DNA of 64,000 nt, taken from assembly GCA_039000515.1 (NCBI GenBank), contig JBCFYV010009882.1, forward strand, positions 50,913,801 through 50,977,800, given 5' to 3'. This DNA comes from Timema cristinae. Taxonomy: Eukaryota > Arthropoda > Insecta > Phasmatodea > Timematidae. The first letter of the stretch is position 1. The number at the start of each line of letters is the position of its first letter. Of this stretch, positions 56,601 through 64,000 are shown piece after piece. The notes below the pieces were generated by a model. The model was given only the letters and a program-made list of their open reading frames with translations. It was not told where the DNA came from and did no database searches. The translations under genes and the position numbers were made by a program.

Positions 56601-59600
56601 TTTCAGAGAACCACCCTACAATCGATCACCCTACCATTGGTCGATCTATCGACGATTTTCCAGGTGTCGTTGATGACCAAGCATCATATCTCGGAATAGA
56701 TAGCATTAAACCACTCCTCACGATCTGGCCCCTTCAGGGCACTATCGATGTGAATCTCTGAAGCATTAATTGCAAACGATCCGTCTTTTCATTACTTTGA
56801 ACGTCAATGTGCTCCACTGTTTGATTGGATGTAGTGGCGCTTGAATGCCCAAATTATTCACTGTCTTTGGTCTGCCAGGTCCTCACTCCGTCAGCATGTT
56901 GGATTCAGTGTTTGTGGCGCCTTGATGAGCTTGTCAATCTCCAATGTCAAGCATGGGTGGATCATCATTCACCTTGAATCCAAGAAATGGTTCAGTTTCT
57001 TCCAGTGTGTTCGGACTGACTTCAACATCTTTGTGTGAGAATGTTTCTTCATTGAGCCCCTCCCCCCTCCCCATTATGTTGACCGGATGTTTCTTCTTCT
57101 TGAAGGCAGTCTGCAGTTGTATGTCCGAGCCCAGGCTTGGCGCGGAATCTTACCTCCCTGGAAACACAGATCTTTCATTCACTTGGTATCCATGCCCTGT
57201 AGGCCTTGAAACAGTCAGAGTAACCGACGAAAATCCATTGTTTGCCTTTGGGCTCGAACTTTCCTTTATTGGAAGACTTGTCGAGGATGATGGCTTTATC
57301 CCAACCATTTCTTTTATTGAATTCCTTCAGGCAACCATTTTGTTGTGCATCGATTTTGGATGTGATTGGCTGTCGCAATGGCTTTGGCCCAACAGGAGAG
57401 CAGCATTCCGGTTTCAAGTAGCATGCACCGAGAAAACTCAACAAGATTGTGGTTCTTCCTTTCCACAACACCGTTCCGTTGTGGGGTGTGCGGAGTTGTC
57501 AGACATCATTGGATTCCTGCACTTTTGAGGATGGAATCTATTTTATTGTTTTAATATTCTTTGCCGTTATCCGAATGAAGAACTTTGATCTTATGCTCAG
57601 TTTGATTTTCAGCTATATTCTTGAACTCGACGAACTTCTCAGTGACCTCTGCTTTGTGATGTAGGAAGTAGACTAGACACTATCGACTGCAGTCATTAAT
57701 GAAGGTTATGGAATTACGCGCGCCACCTTGAGATGCTTTTCTCATCGGCCTGCAAAACATCGGAATGGATTAACTTCAGAAGCTCTTTGAGGTTACCTCT
57801 CATTTAGATAAGGGATTTTACGTTATTTTTCCTTCAAAACAGGTGTGACAGTTTTTTAAATCAGATGAGTCATCAAATTTTAAAATGATCAGGCATTGGT
57901 TCTTGAGCATATAGATTATGTCCATTGAATTTAAATGACCAAGTCGAGCATGCCAAACTTCTAATTCACGTTTTGAAACTTTTGATCCTGTGACCGTGCA
58001 CACGCTCTGATCGCTTTCACATAAGTAGTATAAGTCACCAATTCTATTTGCAACAACTTTAATGTCACCGGTAATATCTTTTATTGTCGTGAGATCTTTC
58101 TCAAATGTCACCTCGTTTTTATCAACAATTTTAGCCATAGAGATGAAGTTTGTTCTGAGGTCAAGTAAATATAAGGTAGCTTTCAATGTGATCAAGTCTG
58201 TCACAATGTTTGCGGTAATGATTTACACACCGCCTTTTGCTTTAACTTGCATGACGCTGTTGTCGGCGAGTTTTAGATTCTCATGTACTTTCTTCATGCG
58301 CATAAATGCACGGTTTAGGGATTTCTCAGTCGACGAAAAAAACGAGTCTTGTCAACTTTATTTGCCGTTTGTTCGCTCAACTTATTATTTAAGAAAAAAT
58401 TGGCCTCCCTGTGTTCTTTCTTTGTGCAAAAGCCGCATTTTTAGTTTAATTGTGGTTTTTGCTTCCATTTCTGTTTTAATCCAGCCCTACTGCTCGCACC
58501 ATGTTTCGGTTTGTATACAAACTGTTTTCCTGACTTGACAAACATAGCGGCATTTTCGTTTTCATTAGCTCGTACGTTATGTTCTTCTAAGACTTTCACT
58601 TTCAATGTATCAGTGTCCAGTAAATTATCATGGGATTAGTTTGGACATCGAAAGTTGTCATAACTGGTGGGGAGGCTATATAGCAGCATGATCGTCGTTT
58701 GTTCACTGAAGGCAGAGGACGTCTTTCATCTCCATCCAAGGGGGGACATTGTAACCTGGTTACAACGTGAAAGGAAAAGGATTGTTTTGGCTCACCGATT
58801 CCGTCCCCATTTGGCTGGTCTACACCGAGGCTCCACACTACGTACACATCATGGCAAGACTTGTTTCTAACTAAACGGAGGGACCGTGGCTCAACGCCCG
58901 CCTCTAGATGTGCCTCGCCCAAAGAGAAACAAGAGACGATCGACATGCTGGTATCGACGGTCGATTGAACGGCGCGCGATTTAAATTATGCCCAGACTAT
59001 GTGAGTGTGTTCCAGAAAAATGCACTCCCCTTTCCCCTTTTCCCAACCTTGCTTCCCGTGCTGTGAGAACGCGTGATTCAAATTATGGGTATATAATGGC
59101 AGGACTCTATAGCCAACATACACATTTCTCCGCATTCTCTAGGTGAGACACTTAGTGTTAAAACAAAAAAGGGGTTTAGTTTATTTATATCAAAATTCTG
59201 TTTGACTTAGGATGGATTATAAATTACTGTTTCGATGATATCTGCTTAAGACTCAACTCTGGTTATACAAAAAATGAGGCTGCAGAATTTTTATTCATGG
59301 TTGCACAGTCGGACTTACGAGTAGTTATTGTATAGGCTAATGCATCTTATCCGCTTCACGGATGGACTTGAAACTTATAACACCGCCATTTTGGTATGCG
59401 GGATATTTGTCATAATGTACCCGTTGGGTACTTTAGTAGGATCATGTTGAATGATTGTAATACTTGGCTTAAATGGGAAGTTAAATTGTTTGAAGATCTG
59501 AACTTAGTGGATCAAATCTGGGGCCGCGAGCCCACGCTCATATTTTGTATGTTTTGTTAGCAGTCAGGTTACTCGATTTTATGGGTCTTTTCCTAATTTT

Positions 59601-60463
59601 TGTGCCTTGTTATGGCTGTAACGATAAACCTTTTTCTAGGACACCCTGTCATCTACGTTAGGTATTGGAGAATCGCCGATAACGACTCGTCTATTTCTTT
59701 ATGATAGTTATGATAGTTTTTAGACCGCAGGTTATTGTTTCTATTATTATCATTATACATGACATTTTTGTATGAAGGTAAATTTAAATGTTAATATTGT
59801 AGGTTCCTCAGCAGGCCATCTTAGAGCTTTGGGTTGTGCCCCAAATCATTTATTTCTGTATTGTTTATTATGGCCATATTGTAATGTTTTCTACGCCTAA
59901 CTATGGGCTTGTCTCTCTCTCTCTCTCTCTCTCTTCGAGTATTGTCATTTATTGAATAAATAAAATAAACTCTCTTGTGAACTTCCTGACTATTTATTTA
60001 TGGTAAATAGGGAGGGGATAGGGGTCACATTTGTTTCAATTAACTTACAAATTTTAGGTAATATTATCATTTTTAGGATATGAAGCGAGATATTTTAGGA
60101 TATGATGCAAGAAAGTCTCTGTGGTTCACCATACCATTTACTTAATCTTATTTTCAAATGTGTGTTTTTGTAGTTTCTTTAAGATAAACAGCCTAAATTT
60201 GTTCCCTAAAAAAATTAATTTATGTCAACTAAAGAAACATTATTTGTTCGCAATACTCTCTATTAATGGAAAGGTTATTATTAAAATATACAAGTAAATG
60301 AGCTTTACCCAGATATCAGTGCGTTCATCAATCATGCAGTAACTTTCAACATTAAAAAGTTCTGGTGCTCTGTATGGCATTGAACATCTTTCACTGGCAA
60401 TGTCTTGTAATGTTTGCGCTTCTGCACTTCCACAAATTTTTATTCTGGCTGAAGCAACAGAAC
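40416..60463 (-). CDS. Stk16: STK16-like serine/threonine kinase, 3' part
   Basis: Three minus-strand exons join in frame: 60463-60309, 46843-46709 and 40532-40416. The product is a membrane-associated Ser/Thr kinase of the NAK/STK16 family (in vertebrates Golgi-linked and acylated near its N-terminus; family knowledge, not visible here). The peptide shows the activation-segment end '[14 protein letters not shown]' (APE motif), 'IDERTDIW' joined by splicing to '[10 protein letters not shown]' (subdomain IX D-W-S-L-G), the family-typical '[20 protein letters not shown]' and the subdomain XI Arg in 'NPMERPYI', followed by a short tail. Splice phase is 1 before the first exon and 0 at the other two junctions; all sites are AG/GT. 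HRD and DFG exons were not found upstream in the window, so the gene is partial. No stops or shifts occur in the exons, unlike the neighbouring pseudogenes. The introns are 13,465 and 6,176 bp and packed with transposons. Confidence 0.9.
40533..41470 (-). other. Stk16 intron sequence, no element assigned
   Basis: AT-rich intronic DNA; no second gene recognised. Confidence 0.5.
41517..42606 (+). pseudogene. Multicopy insect Cys-motif protein, broken and deleted
   Basis: It starts with ATG at 41517 and encodes '[17 protein letters not shown]', '[20 protein letters not shown]' and, past a TGA at 41742-41744, '[20 protein letters not shown]'. Further pieces are '[19 protein letters not shown]', '[20 protein letters not shown]', '[15 protein letters not shown]' and, after a large internal deletion, 'VNKFLGN' and '[16 protein letters not shown]'. 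This order matches a protein family I know as many near-identical 'uncharacterized' copies in arthropod genomes, with N-terminal zinc-type CxxC pairs. Its spread suggests a transposon, but I cannot name the superfamily. At least two frameshifts and several stops. It sits antisense within an Stk16 intron. Confidence 0.7.
42895..43089 (+). mobile_element. SINE family C: third head on the shared tail
   Basis: A tRNA-like head ('gcctcagtcagtagtgtgtc', 'ctactgagcaaggggttc', B box 'cgggttcgattcctgg') unlike A or B is followed by a short body ('tgggtttaccctttcacatt') and the same tail 'cgtataacccgaacaggtag', 'taagatgcggtgctaataat'. The 5' end is approximate. Confidence 0.8.
43090..43645 (-). other. 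Stk16 intron sequence, nothing assigned
   Basis: No gene or clear repeat. Confidence 0.4.
43650..44040 (+). repeat. Two ~145-bp tandem units, LINE 3'-UTR-like
   Basis: Two diverged units share the order 'catcttgaaatgaataacca', 'ggcttaggcttaaa', 'aaaattggtccatacatttg', 'cagttattgtggagcaacaa'. The ending resembles the repeated 3' UTR motifs of some LINEs, but no coding part adjoins. Confidence 0.5.
44431..44462. repeat. (GT)n microsatellite
   Basis: Uninterrupted GT run immediately left of a SINE A copy. Confidence 0.95.
44465..44692 (-). repeat. SINE family A copy
   Basis: Body 'tgcatggaaagagagtggga' and 'accactctcagtacacttga', B-box complement 'attcaaaccccaatctcc', and head 'accatttggccactgaagca'. 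The tail is replaced by the GT run. Confidence 0.72.
44693..46040 (-). other. Stk16 intron sequence, low-complexity pieces
   Basis: Contains a (CAT)n run at 45590 followed by a C/T-rich segment. Words near 44990-45160 ('ttgggtccaagagataggga', 'gctctttgttaggctctgat') are faintly like repeat R. No gene. Confidence 0.4.
46056..46312. repeat. Long foldback hairpin with CA/GT arms
   Basis: The left arm (CA run, 'acccatcttgcatcttacca', then 'ggactaatttaagtgtgt') is repeated inverted on the right ('acacacttaaattagtccat' to 'tggtaagatgcaagatgggt', then GT run). About 95 bp per arm with only a few mismatches, separated by about 10 bp. It has no coding capacity and lies ~400 bp from an Stk16 exon. Confidence 0.9.
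46709..46843 (-). CDS. Stk16: Stk16-like penultimate exon
   Basis: 135 nt, 45 codons, phase 0 at both ends. Acceptor 'tttcacag' precedes TCT TTG GGG and donor 'CAGgtaaagt' follows. It encodes '[20 protein letters not shown]' through '[13 protein letters not shown]', the STK16-specific insert after subdomain IX. Confidence 0.9.
47230..47935 (+). repeat. Repeat R, alpha-type copy (first of tandem set)
   Basis: 'tctagattttgatgaatgtc', 'tttttcactatactgtctgt', 'ttatcaatcgggctaaaact', 'taaccctaaagttaagggta', 'gaggtctgggaaatagggag' and 'gatctttggtagaatgtgat' match 28285 and 37420. It runs directly into the next copy. Confidence 0.7.
48137..48676 (+). mobile_element. PIF/Harbinger deletion derivative, TTA duplication
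   Basis: The ends are 'agcctagtgtgcacttggaa' and the complement of 'cataatgcttactaggct'. TTA is duplicated at 48134-48136 and 48677-48679, and removing the insert restores the repeat R sequence ('cttgatc' joined to 'ttagattttatatggc'). Subterminal 'gaaacattgttggcaaaca' words occur twice on the left and inverted on the right. It keeps the transposase N-terminal exon described separately. Confidence 0.88.
48271..48519 (+). pseudogene. HARBI1-like transposase N-terminal fragment
   Basis: Codons within this frame give '[19 protein letters not shown]', '[19 protein letters not shown]' and '[19 protein letters not shown]', matching the N-terminal helix region of PIF/Harbinger transposases (family form YRNFLRM.P..F..LL..V.P.I). 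The frame ends at a TGA after KRNI, before any DDE catalytic residue. The upstream part of the open frame (47968-48136) belongs to repeat R, so the real transposase start is uncertain. Confidence 0.8.
49250..49705 (+). repeat. Inverted terminal segment of Penelope-like element
   Basis: 'ttttgagtgaagtgaag', 'ttggacaagttgtactagat' and 'ggatgatgtgaccacgcata' reappear inverted at 53520-54125. This is the left arm of a large imperfect inverted repeat framing the insert. A SINE B lies inside. Confidence 0.75.
49408..49590 (-). mobile_element. SINE family B, 5'-truncated, perfect TSD
   Basis: (TTA)n tail, shared tail motif and body to 'ggcctggcattccccacatt'; the tRNA head is absent. Perfect duplication ATAATACTTA at 49398-49407 and 49591-49600, so truncation occurred at insertion. 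Confidence 0.92.
49818..49863 (-). ncRNA. Candidate hammerhead-ribozyme relic of the PLE
   Basis: Minus-strand order: CTGAGGA (fits CUGANGA), a short ATGA/TCAT stem, GAAAC, then ATGTCGTC. Penelope-like elements are known to carry minimal hammerhead ribozymes. Here stem II is poorly closed (two extra T residues), so activity is doubtful. Confidence 0.3.
49994..51330 (+). mobile_element. Tc1/mariner-superfamily transposon, DD41D type
   Basis: Inverted ends 'cagggagcggcaaaatgatc' and the complement of 'gatctttttgtcgctccttg' agree at ~27 of 30 positions. TA target duplication at 49992-49993 and 51331-51332. 1337 bp overall with a single transposase frame. Inserted in PLE sequence inside an Stk16 intron. 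Confidence 0.92.
50107..51189 (+). pseudogene. DD41D mariner-family transposase, two stops only
   Basis: One frame of 361 codons from ATG 50107 to TAA 51187-51189, broken only by TGA at 50221-50223 and TAG at 50998-51000. The N-terminal helix-turn-helix region includes 'RPFNLGP' and '[20 protein letters not shown]'. Catalytic Asp residues are at about codons 158 (MMSDEAHF), 252 ([11 protein letters not shown]) and 294 (PDLSVCDFF). The last two are separated by 41 residues, defining DD41D. The family normally has Arg or another residue at the TGA (a CGA to TGA change is plausible) and Trp at the TAG (FFLWG). There are no frameshifts, so the copy is young. It cannot make full-length protein without readthrough. 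Confidence 0.92.
51331..51534 (-). other. PLE sequence between the two mariners
   Basis: 204 bp of AT-rich PLE-derived DNA separate the two transposons, including both TA duplications. Confidence 0.6.
51535..52874 (-). mobile_element. mariner transposon, DD34D type
   Basis: Inverted ends 'cgagggccatccagaaagta' and the complement of 'tactttctggatgaccctcg', one mismatch in ~27. TA duplication at 51533-51534 and 52875-52876. 1340 bp, the usual mariner size. It lies in opposite orientation to the DD41D element 204 bp away. Confidence 0.94.
51633..52712 (-). pseudogene. mariner transposase, single premature stop
   Basis: A single minus-strand frame of 360 codons from ATG (52712-52710), with only one stop, TAG at 52079-52077 (codon 212), where the family has Trp (SVFWD). 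The N-terminal HTH domain includes '[19 protein letters not shown]' and 'DEARSGRPS'. The catalytic triad is at codons 168 (VTGDETW), 262 (LLHDNARPH) and 297 (YSPDLAPSD), 34 residues between the last two, i.e. classical mariner DD34D, irritans-like by overall look. One TGG to TAG change separates this from an intact gene. No frameshift. Confidence 0.94.
53052..53530 (-). pseudogene. Penelope-like GIY-YIG endonuclease region
   Basis: In two frames the minus strand reads 'KINQYE', a stop, '[13 protein letters not shown]', then '[20 protein letters not shown]', '[13 protein letters not shown]', '[19 protein letters not shown]' and a tail with [13 protein letters not shown]. This is the arrangement of the C-terminal GIY-YIG endonuclease of Penelope-like retroelements (family: SGIYQL.C..C...Y.GQT...F..R..EH). 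The GQTGR segment is replaced by a frameshifted stretch, so the domain is dead. The upstream RT was not recognised. Confidence 0.75.
53520..54140 (-). repeat. PLE 5' segment, right arm of inverted pair
   Basis: Complement of the 49250-49705 arm ('gatgatgtgaccacgcatat', 'tagtacaacttgtccaacat' on plus, 'cttcacttcactcaaaattt'). Longer than the left arm and interrupted by a SINE B. Confidence 0.75.
53646..53943 (-). mobile_element. SINE family B, full-length with 12-bp TSD
   Basis: (TTA)n, 'agcaccgcgtcttactaccc', 'cgtggaatccgaaccacggt', B-box complement 'ggattgaaccccggccgc', head 'cttacccctagacccccagg'. Perfect duplication ATGTTTGTTACA at 53634-53645 and 53944-53955. Confidence 0.92.
54375..54552 (-). 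mobile_element. SINE family B, 5'-truncated, perfect TSD
   Basis: Same 3' half as the 49408 copy, ending at 'cattccccacattcacaaga', 6 bases further than that copy. Duplication TTTTTTGAAAAT at 54363-54374 and 54553-54564. Confidence 0.9.
54836..55111 (+). mobile_element. SINE family B, nearly full-length
   Basis: Starts within the A box ('cgtggtctaggggtaaggtg'), has B box 'ggggttcaatccttggtccc' and the complete tail plus (TAA)n. Flanked by AAAATTAT on both sides (to 54835; 55112-55119). A few bases of the head are missing. Confidence 0.88.
55440..58640 (-). pseudogene. Ty1/copia retrotransposon, degraded
   Basis: Minus-strand pieces follow Ty1/copia order. End of gag with '[19 protein letters not shown]' and a zinc-knuckle-like 'CGFCTKKEH' near 58620-58400. 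GAG-pre-integrase '[17 protein letters not shown]' (57818-58204). Integrase C-part '[16 protein letters not shown]' (57175-57471). Reverse transcriptase (55922-56581) with '[20 protein letters not shown]', '[15 protein letters not shown]' and '[16 protein letters not shown]', where Y-V-E-D replaces the usual Y-V-D-D. RNase H '[20 protein letters not shown]' (55471-55662). Stops and shifts separate them. No LTRs were found at either end, so both are truncated. Confidence 0.88.
58641..60308 (-). other. Stk16 intron sequence; TATA-like site
   Basis: A GC-richer segment at 58660-59150 differs from its surroundings. On the plus strand it has 'gggtatataatggc' at 59087 followed ~60 bp later by 'ctctaggtgagacac', resembling a TATA box and a splice donor. 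A (CT)n run lies at 59908-59935. No coding was recognised. Confidence 0.35.
60309..60463 (-). CDS. Stk16: Stk16-like exon with activation segment
   Basis: 155 nt: two bases completing a split Gly-type codon, then 51 codons from SVASARIK to TDIW. Acceptor 'ctcatttcag', donor 'TGGgtaaagc'. It contains '[20 protein letters not shown]' and '[14 protein letters not shown]', a close match to STK16 of other animals. The preceding exon should end with the DFG-equivalent (DLG) motif. Confidence 0.9.
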
Positions 60464-62780
60464 CTGAAATGAGATTGTTTTAAAAATTGGATTTTCTACA
60501 GTAAAAAAAATTCCAACTAATAAAAAGTAAAATTATATTTGCAAACAGCTCAATATTCGATATTAAATTTCACGCTTGGATTGATTTATGATAACATATC
60601 TTATATGCTATAGAGTGAAAATTAGATAGTAAATGTAATCCTTCACCAAGAAGTTAAATTAGGACCAGTCATGTGAGTAGTTTAAATTTGTGGAATTTGG
60701 TTGTCCAAAGGTACCAGATTCTTGTAATTTTGTTTTGATCAAGCCCAGTACAGTTGTAGAGCACATGTACAAATACAAAAAGTAAACTGCAATAGGCTGT
60801 TATATATTATATTTTTAGGTGAATAAATAAAATTGGAAAAGGGCCATCAGTGTTGTAACAAGGGGAAGGAGCAATAAGAGGGGCGCCCTTAGTTTGAGAG
60901 TGCAACCAGGTAAGGGGAGTAATATTAATTATTAATAATGTTCACAAATTAACTGATCTTGAAAGTTGAAAGTTATTAAAATCAGTCATTGGCATCATCA
61001 ACATGATTTGAAAGTCAGGGCTCCAAAATACTTTAGGGTAGCAAAATTTAATAGATAACACATAATGTACTTAATTGGATTAAAAAAAACCAACAGATAT
61101 GAAGTTCAGATCCCAATAAATATCAGTAAAAGTTTGTCTAAGGTAAAATTAATTTAGTATTAGTCCCATGTAGTTTTTTAATTTTGACTTTTGCTGTACC
61201 CCTTGCCGACCATCTCACATGTTTTTAAATATTGTCGTGTTGAGCCACCATAGTTTCCACCATCTTTTGCAATTTTATTTTCCCATTTGCTGGACTTCTC
61301 AATAGAATCAAATTCATACTTGATGGTTGCAATATTGCACAAGTCGTTTCTGACCCTTCCCCCCCCCCCCCCCCTTTATTCTCTAGATTGATCGTAGAGT
61401 TCCGATAATTTGCAACCCGCTACTGGACACCTACTAATTTACAAGTTGTTCTCTTTCTTACTCTTAATATATTTTTGTTTATCACATAAAACATCATAAC
61501 TTGGTAACATACTCTTTCTATATTGTTTGAAACAATATTCTTTGTTTAAGTGATATTGTGTGGTGATATTTATATATTAACAAGTTTCAATCAATTTATG
61601 TTTATGTATTTATGAAGATGTTACAAAAACCTATGAGTGTTAAAGAAGAGCTCCCTTCGTCGCCTCACTACTGTAATTACAAGATAGACAGATGGCTCAT
61701 CACCTGAACTGTATCCTTTATGAATGGTCTCTATTAAGACATTTCTCAAATAAAGAACTTTAGTAAAAATCCTTAATTGTAACCACAAATGACGTACTTT
61801 AAGTCTTACTTAAGTTTACTTAAGTTTTACTTAACAAACTCTAAATGGACGTAGTGTAGAAGCTTTGTCACACATCCAGCAGAGTGCAGCAGGTTAGAAT
61901 TTTCTTTACTCACTATGTATATTATTTAATTCCAATAAAATATTTAAATTGTAATTGGTTTTCATTTAATTTAACAAATAGGCAACAGCAGTTAATGAAT
62001 GAACATTTGGAGCACTTTTTTTTTAAAACATGGTTTGCAGTCAAAATGGTTTGTGTTATTTTATAGATATCAATCAAACATCTCTTTATATTTTTACTAT
62101 CAATGTTAACTGTTTTTCTAGAAGATGCTTGCTTAAAAGTCCATTGGTAATCAAATTAATTTATAGGTAAATTGAAACTTAATTTGACATTATTGGATCT
62201 AATTCTCTCTTCAAGTATTTTGAGAAGAATGGTGTATTTATTCTATCTCTTTAAAGATAGCAGTATTGAGTATTTACTTAATAGAGCCCTAATTTTCACC
62301 ATATTTATCTTTTGTCAGGTTTATTTTCAGGTCAATATATTTTGAGCATATACCGACTTTGAAATACTGAACTATCTCGCACACTAGCTGTTGGAAATGA
62401 ACCTTGTATATCAGAAGCCTGGTGTTCTTCTGGTAGCAGTGAATCTTGCTGAGAACACTACTGGGTTTTTTCCATTTGGTAGACTTATGAGCAGTCTATT
62501 TGGTATGTATCACAGAGTTTTTTTTATGCATCCTGGTAGAAAGATTACAACTGGCCAGTTTCATGGATAAACCGAATCACCCGAGTTTTAGACAATTTCT
62601 AAGAAAAACATGTTTCCAAAACATAACGAACAAAAGATAAATGACCAGATGTGTGACTATGAATTTTTTTTTATAATTAGTTATAAATTTATAGTTTTTG
62701 TTTCAATAATACTCTAACTTTTAACTCGCTGTTTAAAACATATATATATATTTTAACATGAGAAATCCTATATATATATT
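60464..62780. other. Upstream Stk16 intron or flank, nothing firm
   Basis: No kinase exon was recognised on the minus strand. The minus frame around 61360-61190 is open without a start codon and includes 'ATIKYEFDSIEKSSKWENKI', but it matches no family I know. A poly-C tract is at 61361-61374. Confidence 0.35.
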
Positions 62781-62784
62781 ATTT

Positions 62785-63012
62785 TTTTATCACCATGTCT
62801 TACTATCTGTACCAGTTATACACATAACTACTTTAATGGGATAGGAATGAGGACGGAAGCATTCCACATTTGCGTGGAAGGAGAGTGAGAAACCGTTTAG
62901 GATAAACCAACCTCAGTAGACATGATTAGGATTAGAACCTCAACCTCCCTATCTTCAATAGACCAGTCCAACACAAGAGTGACACTTAGACAATGTGGCC
63001 ATTGAATCAGAT
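62785..63012 (-). repeat. SINE family A copy, diverged
   Basis: Tail 'atcaccatgtcttactatct', body 'tttgcgtggaaggagagtga', B-box complement 'gattagaacctcaacctccc', head 'cacttagacaatgtggccat'. Confidence 0.7.
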
Positions 63013-64000
63013 GAAATCTTATCTTTACTTGCCACAGGTAACATTGTTAAGGTATGTTTTTAACACCAATATGAACCAAAAAATGTCATTATCTTAGCTT
63101 TGGAAACTTCTGAACCCAAACTGGAGGAGAGCACTGGTTTATAGGATCTCTAACAAAGATGACAGAACCAACATAATGAAGAATTTATCAGCATAAAATA
63201 TGGACTTGAACTTTTCTACACTGTTACATCTATTTCTAGTTTATTCTCAATGTTTTATAGAACATATTTTAGTAGCACACAACCACTAGCTTTATTTACC
63301 CTTCATTTTCTCCTCCTTCATCTTGTTTACTCTGAACCTGAAGAAATGATTGGTCATATCAACTTGGTTATTTCTTCTATGACGTGTAAATAGTTATGTT
63401 ATATATAAAAAAAATCCAGCTTCCTTATCTTCTGTCTCTTTCAATTTGCCACAAAAACAATTTTTACCATAAATATTTCAGGAATTTAATTTTAATATAA
63501 GATGGAGATAAATAAAATGTTAAAGAAAATAAGTTTTATAGAATGTGTTTGATGAAGATGTAAGGAGTTAATTCAAGCACTAAAGAGAGAAAGAGTGATT
63601 CAGCTGTAATAAAGGAGGTAGGTTGCAAATGCATACACTTTTTAAATATGTACGATGTCATAATCTGTGTAAAACAAAGACAGACTTGAGTTTTTGGTCA
63701 AATTGAAGGCATTGTTCCCCTGTACTCCAAGACCAGCATGCCCATTTTAGAAGGTGTTCTTTAGAGTTAGCCCAGCTATCATGGTGAAACGATCGTCAAT
63801 CCACTCTCGCACAATGGATAAATCCATCTGTGTGCATGAACATTGCAATTAGTGCACACTAGTCTTTTAATAATATTAATATATTAAGGCCAATGAAATG
63901 TAAATAGTTTAATATAGTTTCTTGAACGAGTTTCCATGGTAAAAAAAATGTTTTTCATTAATGTTTTCTAAGATCTATTTTTGCTCTGCATTAATGCAAG
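63013..64000. other. Unassigned sequence to window end
   Basis: No gene or repeat recognised. A short open piece at 63310-63370 on the minus strand has splice-like ends but no domain. Confidence 0.35.

Noticed and set aside
56289..58538. Plus-strand open frames of 136, 194 and 158 codons
   Set aside because: They are antisense shadows of the minus-strand copia coding; the minus frames contain the recognised domains.
61190..61360. Open minus-strand segment with protein-like composition
   Set aside because: No start, no recognisable family, and not an STK16 exon; left unassigned.
60464..64000. Upstream Stk16 exons (HRD/DFG region)
   Set aside because: Searched by eye on the minus strand for HRDLKP- and DLG-type codons with splice sites; none convincing, so they probably lie beyond the window.

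Overview
The window is AT-rich, intron-bearing and very dense in transposable elements, as expected of a large arthropod genome. An insect is most likely, and a hemimetabolous (possibly hemipteran) one is my guess, not something the sequence proves. There is no prokaryotic gene organisation. Nearly all long open frames are pieces of mobile elements, usually carrying stops or frameshifts.

The only host gene I can defend is the 3' half of an STK16-like serine/threonine kinase on the minus strand. Three exons (60463-60309, 46843-46709, 40532-40416) join in frame through GT..AG introns and encode the end of the kinase domain and the stop. The upstream exons (ATP loop, HRD, DFG) were not found between 60464 and 64000. 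The two introns (13.5 and 6.2 kb) hold most of the interesting elements from 40.5 to 60.3 kb.

Layout. 1-6 kb: degraded SINE pieces, two tail-only SINE insertions, and a collapsed PIF/Harbinger element (transposase plus MADF/BESS-type partner). 6.1-6.65 kb: a MITE with internal repeats. 8-27 kb: many tRNA-derived SINEs, hAT and RTE-like relics, and a three-level nest at 24.4-26.4 kb (SINE, then Harbinger MITE with TTA duplication, then hAT MITE with 8-bp duplication). 28-31.7 kb: a recurrent ~0.9-1.2 kb repeat called R here, a degraded LINE and two SINEs. 32.1-33.9 kb: a broken DUF7869-type gene. 34.9-35.4 kb: a 44-bp satellite. 39.2-42.6 kb: a ZMYM1/hAT-type pseudogene, then (inside the STK16 intron) a broken member of a multicopy Cys-motif protein family. 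46.06-46.31 kb: a long hairpin. 47.2-55.3 kb: tandem R copies hit by a Harbinger element, a Penelope-like element with an inverted end, two nearly intact mariner-family transposons (DD41D and DD34D) and several SINEs. 55.4-58.6 kb: a degraded Ty1/copia element.

The most distinctive theme is a SINE system in which several different tRNA-like heads share one ~40-nt 3' tail followed by (TAA)n. Two insertions consist of that tail alone yet have perfect 11- and 13-bp target duplications, which suggests the tail is what the partner LINE machinery recognises.
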